Part shown: one piece after another, positions 55,401-64,000 of the stretch
How positions within the stretch are numbered: the stretch's first letter is position 1
How the letters are laid out: each line of letters begins with the position of its first letter
Assembly: GCF_038502225.1 (NCBI RefSeq)
Contig: NC_091312.1
Span: 35,647,626 to 35,711,625, forward strand
Origin: Cherax quadricarinatus
Lineage: Eukaryota; Arthropoda; Malacostraca; Decapoda; Parastacidae
DNA: 64,000 bases
Direction of reading: 5' to 3'
The notes under the pieces: model-generated
Seen by the model: only the letters and a program-made list of their open reading frames with translations
The model's database searches: none
What the model was told of the DNA's origin: nothing
Position numbers and translations under genes: made by a program

Positions 55401-55824
55401 ATAAAGATAACCAGATGTGCACATGTGTCTTAACTTTCATCTTGTCTTCTATTATAGCCATGATAACAATTTGTCATATATTATAGTCCTGATAACGATG
55501 TGTAAATTGTGATGCCTTTAAGCAACAGTTGTTAATTTTGGTGACAAAAACTTAATTCACCAGTCTACATGATAGAGGGATGAGCTGCATGCAAATCACT
55601 ACAAATTCCAGCTAATTGATACTGACTTCAGAGATCCATGTGTTGCCTCATCACATTTGTCAAGGATTCGTCCTTCAGTGATTTTTGTCCTTTATGAGGG
55701 TGTAGGTTGGCTTCCGAAAGATGGGGTTTTTTGACTCTCGAAATCGTTCGTCATCGTGTAACAATTGCAAATAAACCACGGAACAGGTGGGGTTTCAACC
55801 TAAGTCATACACAAATTAACCCAT

Positions 55825-55865
55825 GTGACTAGTTAATGGTCCAAGTAGGACCGAAACGTCGTCGT
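55825..55865 (+). ncRNA. Hammerhead-like ribozyme motif, family F (decayed core)
   Basis: GUGAC, UAGUUAA, extra U, helix II GGUCC/GGACC, GAAAC, GUC, GUCGU. Helix I can pair 5 bp with two G-U pairs. The core box has two changes (positions 4 and 6), so activity is doubtful. The following GTAAGTTTCTTTCTCC and TTATTTGTGTATTGC region is probably the rest of the element. Confidence 0.45.
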
Positions 55866-55904
55866 AAGTTTCTTTCTCCTATGTGCGGGTTATTTGTGTA
55901 TTGC

Positions 55905-57235
55905 TCAAGTCACTGTATTGTGACTTTTTGTTCTTGATAGGCAGTCAGAACGTCTCGTTTGTGGAGCTTCATCGTCCTCATGTCGGAGTTACTCGTCTTT
56001 TAGGACTCCTTTGGAATGACTTTGTTTCTCAACATATGACTTGAGTATTCGTAGAATCAGATATATTTGTTATTATGACCGTGGTTTACGACGATTTTTA
56101 TGATCGTAGTTTATAATGAGTGTCGTCCCTGAAGAGTTTCCTGTTTCTCACGATGTTCTCAGTTAGCTTACTATTATTGTTTATCAATTGATTGTTCTTA
56201 TTAATCTAACAATTTGTAATTCCATTGTAAATAGCGTTCATCCTCCTTACTGGCAACTATTGAACTATTTTCAAGTCAATTTTCAGACAACGTGTATATG
56301 AGTACCGCTTCAATTTTGCGTATAGCAAACCCTGGTAGGCAAAATATTTAGCAGTGGAGTTACCGACAGTATTTAAAAAAACATTTTTATATACTGCCTG
56401 TGACAAGTGGGGTTGTAGAGGTTGCGTGATAACAGAGGCTTAGTGAAGTGGAGGCAGATAAACAGTGGAAACTCGCAATGACGAACGAGATGTGTTAGTG
56501 AGACTAGCACATTATTCTCTTAGTAACTACTTAGTCAAAACCAAACAACACCGGAAGATTACTTTTATAATGTGCAAATTTAATGGAACAACCATTAGAG
56601 AAACAATAATGGGACCAGAAAGAACAGTCAACGAGCAATGTTATGCAGACGTCAGTCACTGAACAGTTCTTGCCTACACAAAATAATAAATTGTGTGAAA
56701 AGAACTTTCAAAAAACTAACTTGTACTAATAAAGTTACAACTACTTGCAAAGCTAATTATCAGCCAATCATCACTACAAAGTATTTCGGTGGCCATTTTC
56801 ATCTTTGTCAAAATATCTCAAAATAATCTCTACTGACAGAGATCTAGTAAAGTTATTATTCAAACTGATGGTCTCCTCAAGAATAAATCACCGAAAAATA
56901 CTCAAGGCGTCACAAGAAAGCGTGGCAGATGGATGCCGTATTACAATAGATTGGTCCACCTTGGAGTGTTGTGTTCAAGGCAGAACTCTAGTCTTCATTT
57001 TTATTCTTATATTTGACATAGATCATAGAACTATAACAGCATTTGAGAGACAGTACTAGAGTTGCATATATGGAAGACACACAACCTCCTGCAAGTGGTG
57101 GGAAAGAAAGTCTTCAAGTTGGCTCTCCTAATATATGATGATCAACTAAAATTCCAGCTACAATATAGATTTTTTTTTTTCAAAAATAAATGCTGAAAGT
57201 ACAAGTCCCAGTAAAACCGGAAGCTCTAAGAGTGT
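55905..57235. other. Stretch without recognisable gene
   Basis: AT-rich with a short T run near 57171-57180. Small open frames at 56465-57059 show no domain or composition that supports a gene. Confidence 0.45.
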
Positions 57236-57349
57236 TTGCATGATGTATGATGTGGCAGCAGTGAAGGAAAGAGGTTGCTTGCATGATGTATGGTGTGGCA
57301 GCAGTGTTGAAGGACAGAGGTTGCATGATGTGGAGACAATTCTGGTCAG

Positions 57350-58050
57350 TGATTCAGGAAGGCAAGATACAGTCGGCGGGAGCCCCAGGACAATAGTTCA
57401 GGAAGGCAGGATATCAGCGAGAGCCCCAGGACAGTGGTTCAGGAAGGCAGGATATCAGTCAGTGGGAGCCCCAAGACAATGGTTCGGGAAGGCAGGATAT
57501 CAGTCAGCGGGAGACCAAGGATAGCTTTTCAGGAATGCAGGATATCAGTCATCTGGAGACCCAGGACAATGGTTCAGGAAGGCAGGATTTCAGTCAGCGG
57601 GAGCCCCAGGATAGTGGTTCAGGAAGGCAGAATATCAGCGGGAGACCCAGGATAGTGGTTCAGAAAGGCAGGATATCAGTCAGCGGGAGCCCCAGGATAG
57701 TGGTTCAGGAAGGCAGGATAGCGGGAGACCCAGGATAGTGTTTCAGGAAGGCAGGATATCAGTCAGCGGGAGCCCCAGGATAGTGGGTCAGGAAGGCAGG
57801 ATATCAGTCAACGGGAGCTCCAGGATAGTGGGTCAGGAAGTCTGGATATCAGTCAGCGGGAGCCCCAGGATAGTGGGTCAGGAAGGCAGGATATCAGTCA
57901 GCGGGAGCCCCAGGATAATGGGTCAGGAAGGCAGGATATCAGTCAGCGGGAGCCCCAGGATAGTGGGTCAGGAAGGCAGGATATCAGTCAGCGGGAGCCC
58001 CAGGATAGTGGGTCAGGAAGGCAGGATATCAGTCAGCGGGAGCAGCAGCA
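57350..58050. repeat. 45-bp minisatellite
   Basis: About 16 units with cores GGATATCAGTCAGCGGGAGC and CCCAGGATAGTGGGTCAGGA. Left units are more variable and right units are near identical. The 45-bp period keeps frames open and is not coding evidence. Confidence 0.95.
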
Positions 58051-58224
58051 GCAGCCACAGGTTAACCTTGTTGGTGCGTGTGTGTTGTGTCAGCATTCCT
58101 GGAGGCAACACAGCCAGTTATGTGGTTCTTGACCCCCTCCCACGCCCCTCCCCAATCCCACGCGCCTTTCCCCTCCCACGCGCCTTCTCCCTCTCACGCC
58201 CACGCCACGGTACGCCCACTACCT

Positions 58225-59010
58225 TCACGCCCTCTCATTACCGTCACTCCTTCCCATTACCTTCACTCCTACCCATTACCTTCACTCCTACCCATTACCT
58301 TCATGGCCACCCATTACTTTCACAACCACCCATTACCTTCATGACTACCCATTACCTTCACAACCACCCATTACCTTCATGACCACCCATTGCCTTCACA
58401 GCTACCCATTACCTTCACAACCACCCATTACCTTTACAACTACCCATTACCTTCACAACCACCCATTAACTTCATGACCACCCATTGCCTTCACAACCAC
58501 CCATTACCTTCACAACCACCCATTACCTTTACAACCACCAATTTTCACAACCACCCATTACCTTCACAACCACCCATTACCTTCACAACCACCCACTACC
58601 TTCACAACCACCCACTACCTTCACAACCACCCATTACCTTCATAACCACCATTACTTTCATAACCATCCATTGCCTTCACATCCACCCATTACCTTTATG
58701 ACCACCCATTATCTTCAGAACCACCCGTTACCTTCATATCCACCCGTTACCTTCATATCCACCCATTACCTTCATAACCACCCATTACCTTCATGACCAC
58801 CCATTACCTTCATGACCACCCATTACCTTCATGACCACCCATTACCTTCACGACCACCCGTTACCTTCAGAACCACCCGTTACCTTCATATCCACCCGTT
58901 ACCTTCATATCTACCCATTACCTTCATGACCACCCATTACTTTCATAACCATCCATTACCTTCAGAACCACCCATTATCTTCACGACCACCCATTACCTT
59001 CACAACCGCA
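58225..59010. repeat. 19-bp minisatellite
   Basis: About 40 units of ACCACCCATTACCTTCACA and close variants (ATGACC, AGAACC, ATATCC). Confidence 0.95.
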
Positions 59011-59094
59011 TCACAACATCTACACAATACAGGGTAGCGCTGGCTGCTCTCACATTGTGTTGTGCTTCACTTTGAGAGACTCAGGTGTTTACAA

Positions 59095-59240
59095 TGCAAG
59101 CTTCTTGGTTCTTGCTGCAGTCTTGGTTCTTGCTGCAGTCTTGGTTCTTGCTGCAGTCTTGGTTCTTGCTGCAATCTTGGTTCTTGCTGCAGTCTTGGTT
59201 CTTGTTGCAGTCTTAGTGCTTGTTGCAGTCTTGGTTCTTG
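59095..59240. repeat. 18-bp minisatellite, left part
   Basis: Eight units of CTTGGTTCTTGCTGCAGT. Interrupted at 59241 by an inverted Penelope-like element. Confidence 0.95.
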
Positions 59241-59307
59241 TACAAGAATGGTATGCAATAAAGACAAGATGAAATTAAGACACACGTGCAACATCTGGGT
59301 ATCTTTA

Positions 59308-59346
59308 TTGTAGACGTTTCGCCATCCAGTGGCTTTATCAATACAA
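59308..59346 (-). ncRNA. Hammerhead-like ribozyme motif, family A, left arm
   Basis: UUGUA, UUGAUAA, extra A, GCCA/UGGC, GAAAC, GUC, UACAA. Five-pair helix I and a U3-A8 core. Confidence 0.6.
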
Positions 59347-59889
59347 ATTCTAGGACATAATTTGAAGATAGTAGAACTATATACAGAAGATAAGGTAATC
59401 AGTCCGTCAGTCTTGGAGTTGGTGTGAAGAGCACCGTAGTCGTGGAGGTTCTGGAGCACAGGCAAGGAGGCTGGCGCTTACATACTAACGTCAGGTGGAC
59501 AGGGGACGTGTAGCAGACGAGGGCGTAGTCACTGGTAGGCGGGATTTCCCAGTGGAAGTAGGTCATAGCCAAAGAGATGGGTTCGTTGTAGTAGTATTTG
59601 TCGTAGCCGTGAAGGTTATGTACATGTCCTCAGAATCAAGATTCCATGATGTTGCAGTGTCTGACAAGTTGTACAAGAATGGTTTACAGTGGGGAATCCC
59701 GCCTACCAGTGACTACGCCCTCGTCTGCTACACGTTCCCTTTCCACCTGACGTTAGTATGTAAGCGCCAGCCTCCTTGCCTGTGCTCCAGAACCTCCACG
59801 ACTACGGTGCTCTTCACACCAACTCCAAGACTGACGGACTGATTACCTTATCTTCTGTATATAGTTCTATCTTCAAATTGTCCTAGAAT

Positions 59890-59928
59890 TTGTATTGATA
59901 AAGCCACTGGATGGCGAAACGTCTACAA
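59890..59928 (+). ncRNA. Hammerhead-like ribozyme motif, family A, right arm
   Basis: UUGUA (59890-59894), UUGAUAA (59895-59901), extra A, GCCA/UGGC helix II, GAAA (59916-59919), C, GUC (59921-59923), UACAA. The two arms of this element both keep the full motif. Confidence 0.62.
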
Positions 59929-59978
59929 TAAAGATACCCAGATGTTGCACGTGTATCTTAATTTCATCTTGGTTTTTG

Positions 59979-61125
59979 TTGCAGTCTTAGTTCTTGCTAC
60001 AGTCTTAGTTCTTGCTACAGTCTTAGTTCTTGCTACAGTCTTAGTTCTTGTTGCAGTCTTAGTTCTTGTTGCAGTCTTAGTTTTTGTTGCAGTCTTGGTT
60101 CTTGCTGTAGTCTTGGTTCTTGCTGCAGTCTTAGTTCTTGCTACAGTCTTAGTTCTTGTTGCAGTCTTGGTTCTTGTTGTAGTCTTAGTTCATGTTGCAG
60201 TCTTAGTTCTTGCTGCAGTCTTAGTTCTTGTTGCAGTCTTGGTTCTTGTTGTAGTCTTAGTTCTTGTTGTAGTCTTAGTTCATGTTGCAGTCTTAGTTCT
60301 TGCTGCAGTCTTAGTTCTTGTTGCAGTCTTGGTTCTTCCTGCAGTCTTGGTTCTTGTTGTAATCTTGGTTCTTGTTTGTCTTAGTTGTTGCTGTCGTGGT
60401 TCTTACTGCAGTCTTGGTTCTTGTTGCAGTCTTAGTTCTTGCTGCAGTCTTGGTTCTTGTTGCAGTCTTAGTTCTTGCTGCAGTCTTAGTTCTTGTTGCA
60501 GTCTTGGTTCTTGTTGCAGTCTTGGTTCTTGTTGTAGTCTTGGTTCTTGTTTGTCTTAGTTCTTGTTGCTGTCATGGTTCTTGCTGCAGTCTTGGTTCTT
60601 GTTGCAGTCTTAGTTCTTGTTGCAGTCTTGGTTCTTGTTGCAGTCTTGGTTATTGTTGCAGTCTTGGTTCTTGTTGCAGCCTTGGTTCTTGTTGCAGTCT
60701 TGGTTCTTGCTGCAGTCTTGGTTCGTGTTGCAGTCTTGGTTCTTGTTGTAGTCTTGGTTCTTGTTTGTCTTAGTTCTTGTTGCTGTCATGGTTCTTGCTG
60801 CAGTCTTGGTTCTTGTTGCAGTCTTAGTTCTTGTTGCAGTCTTGGTTCTTGTTGCAGTCTTGGTTATTGTTGCAGTCTTGGTTCTTGTTGCAGCCTTGGT
60901 TCTTGTTGCAGTCTTGGTTCTTGCTGCAGTCTTGGTTCGTGTTGCGGTCTTGGTTCTTGTTGCAGCCTTGGTTCTTGTTTCAGTCTTGGTTCTTGTTGCA
61001 GCCTTGGTTCTTGTTTCAGTCTTGGATCTTGTTGCAGTCTTAGTTCTTGCTGCAGTCTTGGTTCTTGCTGCAGTCTTGGTTCTTGTTGCAGTCTTGGTTC
61101 TTGTTGCAGCCTTAGTTCTTGCTGT
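59979..61125. repeat. 18-bp minisatellite, right part with 214-bp higher-order repeat
   Basis: About 60 units of the CTTGGTTCTTGTTGCAGT type. A marker variant (TTGTTTGTCTTAGTTCTTGT) recurs at about 60547 and 60761, giving a 214-bp period. Open frames rich in Leu/Val/Ala are artefacts of the 18-bp period. Confidence 0.95.
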
Positions 61126-61589
61126 AGGCTCTCCCTCTTTTTGCTGGTTCACGTCACACCTTGCAGCAGGCCGCCTACCTCTCACGTTGCTGATGGCTCG
61201 TTATATCACATTCTTTTGCATGCATAACGATGTGGTTCCAGGCTGCCTGTCTACTTGTCATCCTGCTGTTGTTTTCGGTATGAACCCTGTTGTTGCTACC
61301 CGTCAAATTCTGCTGCTGTTGCTGTTCTTGCTATTTATTTATTTTTACTATTGCTGTCGTTTCTTCTTAGCGTCCTCAAGTCATCTTACTGTTTTTACTA
61401 ATTCAAATTATCTGGTTATTTAATGATTTATTGACTCATTGTTTATTCTACCATTCGTACTGTTCGGGTTGCCACTGTTATCACACGTTCTATTGGCCAG
61501 TAGGTGTTGTTATTTCTATCATTGATGCTGCATGCTGTAATACCTGCATTATTTGATATCATTCTTTATAGTCTACAAAAAATTTGTAA

Positions 61590-61700
61590 TCATGGTAGAA
61601 TTACCGACAAAATGTTAGGTAAATGGACATAGATGCAACTAATGTGACAGTTAATTGTGGCAACGTTTCACTCTCCAGGAGCTTGGCCAAGTCATTACAA
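61590..61700 (-). mobile_element. Penelope-like end, family E, decayed copy
   Basis: Same block order as 43930-44050. The hammerhead-like motif at 61659-61692 has a broken core (UUGGCCAA) and GUGAAAC, so it is probably dead. Confidence 0.55.
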
Positions 61701-61719
61701 ACAATACAAGGGCACTGTG

Positions 61720-62440
61720 GTCCTTGGTTTCTATGATGAGTTTTTTAGCCAGCACTTTGAGAAACCTTAGAGCACACTTGCCCCATGCTCAAAGGGTCTC
61801 CGACCCTATTGGGATGAAGTTATAGCAGATGGGAAGGCCTTCATATTTGTGGGTCTTCTGGGTCTCCCTGTGGCTGGCGGCTCCACCCCCTTCAGCTATG
61901 GAGTATGGCAAATAGGTGTCTTACAATGTGGCGGCACAGGTGTAGTCCCAGGGAATCTGCTTACCATCCTTCCAGGGTAGCACTGGCTCCATCAGGACAC
62001 TTTGGACTTTCGTCAGACCTCAGTACTTGGGGTTCCTATTGAGCTGGGCAACGGGCTGTGGCGAGGCTTCTCTTAATTATGTCGTTGACCTCCTCCTGTC
62101 TAGTATACTTCCCTTCTGATGTGTGACACACGAGGCCATGAAGTCCGAATTGATCAGCCGTTGCCCTGCCACAAATACAGGTATGTTCGGTGAGTATAGG
62201 GGCGGCTAGGCGAAGAGCAACACCAGTCTGAATGGCCTGTGGGAACACCTAGAATAAAATCTCCTGAATGTGGTGTCTTCACCGCTATGAGACGAGCTTT
62301 GTCCTTTCCTGAAGCGTTGTGTTGGCGACTTTTTCCATGATCGGTTTGTCCCAGTGGCACTGTGCTCTTTGGGACGAGCTGGTCTACTGGAAGAGTCTGC
62401 AAGGATGCTCTATTGCACGGCTGCTTCAATGGACCTGGGG
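61720..62440 (-). pseudogene. Retroelement fragment with zinc-finger and restriction-like endonuclease relics
   Basis: Minus-strand frames give GVALRLAAPILTEHTCICGR then HGLVCHTSEGKYTRQEEVND (a C-x-C ... H-x3-C zinc-binding pattern), and NDIIKRSLATARCPAQ. After frameshifts come LPWKDGKQIPWDYTC and SIAEGGGAASHRETQKTHKY, then NFIPIGSETL. This order matches the C-terminal region of a group of invertebrate RT-containing elements. In that group a D-G-x-x-x-x-P-W-x-x-G ... W-D-x-T-C block resembles a PD-(D/E)xK nuclease. The identification is from memory of the family. Stops and frame changes show decay. Confidence 0.6.
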
Positions 62441-62499
62441 TCTTCAGCTCCTACCGCGTCTCTCAAACGTTCGGGGACAATCTCCTTGACTAAAACACA

Positions 62500-62873
62500 C
62501 ACACAAACTGGAGGACAGGAAAGATAGGGAGGATATGATAACGACATATAAAATACTGAGAGGAATCGACAAGGGGGGCAGAGAAAGGATGTTCCAGAGA
62601 TGGGACACAGCAACAAAGGGTCACAGTTGGAAGCTGGAGACTCACATGAATCACAGGGATGTTAGGTAGTATTTTTTCAGCCACAGAGTTGTCAGGAAGT
62701 GGAATAGTCTGGGAAGTGATGTAATGGAGGCAGGATCCATGCATAGCTTTAAGAAGAGGTATGATAAAGCTCATGGAGCAGGAAGAGTGGCCTAGCAACG
62801 GCCAGTGAAGAGGCGGGGCCAAGAGCTGTGAATCGACCCCTGCAACCACAACTAGGTGAGTACAACTAGGTAG

Positions 62874-62875
<2 letters not shown>
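62500..62875 (+). pseudogene. LINE 3' fragment (same family as 6.6-7.9 kb)
   Basis: Post-RT coding relic (DMITTYKILRGIDKGGRERM and FSHRVVRKWNSLGSDV-like segments) followed by the GGGGCCAAGAGCTGTGAATC 3' UTR and a GGTGAGTAC tail leading into (CA)n. Confidence 0.75.

Positions 62876-62925
<50 letters not shown>
62876..62925. repeat. (CA)n microsatellite at a LINE 3' end
   Basis: About 50 bases of CA following the LINE tail. The next LINE fragment begins right after it. Confidence 0.95.
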
Positions 62926-62929
<4 letters not shown>

Positions 62930-62932
62930 GCA

Positions 62933-63772
62933 GTGGAAAACAACATGACGTTCAATGGTGATAAGTTCCAGCTGTTTAGGTATGGAGAGGATGAAGAACT
63001 CAAAAGGAACACTATATACAAAACTCAAGAGGGTCACCAAATAGAACGAAAGGAACACGTAAAAGACCTGGGAATAATTATGTCAGCGGACCTTTCTTTT
63101 AAAGACCATAACAAGACAAAGATCACGACAGCCAAGAAGATGACGGGGTGGGTACTGAGAACTTTCAAAACAAGGGAAATAGTGCCGATGGTGGCACTCT
63201 TCAAATCGCTAGTGCTCCCTCACTTAGAATATTGCTCAGTGCTGACGGCCCCATTCAAAGCAGGAGAAATATCGGAGCTGGAACAAATACAGAGATCGTT
63301 TGCGGCTCACATTGAGTCAGTAAAGCACCTAAACTACTGGGAACGCCTGCAAGTCTTGAACATGTACTCATTGGAGCGGAGGAGAGAGAGATACATGATA
63401 ATATGTACCTGGAAAATACTCGAGGGCTTGGTCCCAACTCTGCATACTGTCATAACAACATACTGTAGTGAGGGATATGGGAGGAAGTGTGAAATAAACC
63501 CAGTGAGGAGCAGAGGTGCGGTGGGAACACTAAGGGAACACTGTGTCAACATCCGGAGTCCCAGACTATTCAACATCTTACAAGAAGATATCAGAAACAC
63601 GGCTGGAACAAGTGTAAAAGCCTTCAAGAGGAAACTAGACAAGTATCTTCACCAGGTGCCAGATCAACCAGGCTGTGATGGATATGTGGGGCAGCGGGCC
63701 TCCAGCAGCAACAGCCTGGTTGACCAGGCAAGCACCAGACGAGCCTGGCCCATGGCCGGGCTCAGGGAGTAG
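62933..63772 (+). pseudogene. LINE RT C-terminal fragment with long open frame
   Basis: 279 codons, open, beginning inside the RT: FNGDKFQLFRYG, then EHVKDLGIIMSADLSFKDHN (RT thumb region), YCSVLTAPFKAGEISELEQI, and the conserved HLNYWERLQVLNMYSLERRR block, ending SFKRKLDKY-like (AFKRKLDKYLHQVPDQPG). It lacks RT motifs A-C, so it is a 5'-truncated copy; the apparent Met start is chance. It is the best-preserved member of the family also seen at 19602-20124 and 26432-26870. A following stretch with AGCAACAGCCTGGTTGACCA can fold with the earlier ATCAACCAGGCTGT. Confidence 0.8.
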
Positions 63773-63859
63773 ATTAACTCTCGAAACTCTTCAAAGGTAT
63801 ATATCAAAGGTAGCAGTAATATGAGTGGAGGTAACTCTAGGCTGCTGTGTGATGACATA

Positions 63860-63930
63860 CCTGGAGAGGGTTTCGGGGGTCAACGCCCCCGCGGCCCGAT
63901 CTGAGAGTAGGCCTCGTCTATGGTTTATTA
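63860..63930. repeat. Fragment of a GC-rich interspersed repeat
   Basis: GGGGGTCAACGCCCCCGCGG with an internal 5-bp GGGGG/CCCCC hairpin, followed by GTAGGCCTCGTCTATGG. A related piece is at 28165-28205. I recall this as common in decapod genomes but cannot confirm it. Confidence 0.45.
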
Positions 63931-64000
63931 TTTTGAGTAAAATTCTGGCTATTACCTCCTTAACGACGAGCCTATCTTTATTTTGTCTCTATGTGAGTTT

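Larger units (their letters stand above)
55106..55437. mobile_element. Inverted pair of family A Penelope-like ends
   Basis: The left arm (minus) and right arm (plus) are imperfect reverse complements meeting at about 55315-55325. Each carries a hammerhead-like motif and the ACACxxGTGCAxxATCTGG and ATGAAAGTTAAGAC blocks. CATCTTGT on both sides (55098-55105, 55438-55445) may be the target-site duplication, though it overlaps the element's own terminal sequence. There is no coding sequence. Confidence 0.7.
54985..55500. repeat. Minisatellite (about 29 bp) split by a Penelope-like insertion
   Basis: Units with TATAGTCCTGATAACAATTT occur at 54985-55105 and again at 55446-55500. The inverted family A element occupies the middle. 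Confidence 0.8.
59230..59978. mobile_element. Large inverted family A Penelope-like element in the 18-bp array
   Basis: The insert (59241-59967) lies between CTTGGTTCTTG (59230-59240) and CTTGGTTTTTG (59968-59978), an 11-bp direct repeat with one mismatch. It begins with a minus-strand end and ends with a plus-strand end. The arms are complementary for about 300 bases, from ribozyme through leader to the CCTACCAGTGACTACGCCC region. The TATA box seen in the 2.6-kb copy has decayed here. Confidence 0.75.

Noticed and set aside
54996..55500. Regulatory tandem array
   Set aside because: Ordinary minisatellite units; nothing suggests binding sites.
59942..61423. Leu/Val/Ala-rich frames resembling membrane proteins
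   Set aside because: They translate the 18-bp minisatellite; hydrophobicity follows from its base composition.
62933..63772. Host gene of 279 codons
   Set aside because: The protein matches the post-RT region of LINEs, and two further decayed copies exist in the window.

Overview
This window is repeat-rich eukaryotic DNA. I find no convincing host protein-coding gene, rRNA or functional tRNA. The mixture points to an arthropod, most likely a decapod crustacean such as a crayfish. The signs are degenerate CR1-like LINEs, Penelope-like elements (PLEs), repeats ending in an AGCGCTAA-type 3' module with an (ATT)n tail, a tRNA-derived SINE, very long (CA)n/(CT)n/(TA)n tracts and many minisatellites. 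The decapod call rests on remembered repeat families, so it is an inference.

Layout. 1-0.64 kb: a palindromic (TA)n element. 0.9-4.1 kb: a GIY-YIG remnant, small minisatellites, a PLE terminal unit, a LINE reverse-transcriptase (RT) relic and an inverted tRNA-like pair. 4.5-6.4 kb: a 37-bp minisatellite broken by a SINE. 6.4-7.9 kb: (CA)n and two LINE 3' fragments. 8.2-17.8 kb: a 41-bp satellite containing a solo LTR and a duplicated 55-bp insertion. 17.9-20.2 kb: a 33-bp higher-order minisatellite broken by a LINE fragment. 20.6-23.6 kb: a decayed LINE on the minus strand. 24.9-27.1 kb: CR1-like and other LINE relics. 29.15-29.34 kb: a perfect palindrome made of two head-to-head PLE ends. 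29.4-34.2 kb: more tandem repeats. 34.5-43.7 kb: a nested composite in which a nearly identical-LTR Ty3/gypsy-type retrotransposon with intact gag and pol sits inside a short PLE-derived element. 44.2-50.3 kb: two head-to-tail CR1-like LINE copies, interrupted or ended by PLE units. 50.3-52.0 kb: PLE material carrying a GIY-YIG endonuclease ORF, with a second PLE fragment nested inside. 55-61 kb: PLE inverted pairs inserted in minisatellites. 61.7-64 kb: three further LINE fragments.

The theme worth following is the PLE ends. At least six sequence families (labelled A-F here) share one RNA design: a CUGANGA-like box, one extra nucleotide, a short helix II, GAAAC, and a GUH cleavage site. The strands flanking the box and the cleavage site are complementary in every family, but with different sequences. 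This is the type I hammerhead ribozyme layout, with a self-complementary ACGU helix III that suggests action as a dimer. Several families replace the catalytic C3-G8 pair by U3-A8. Two families also carry a TATA box upstream. Hammerheads in PLE terminal repeats are established in the literature; the covarying families, the U3-A8 core and the head-to-head palindromes are what I would examine first.
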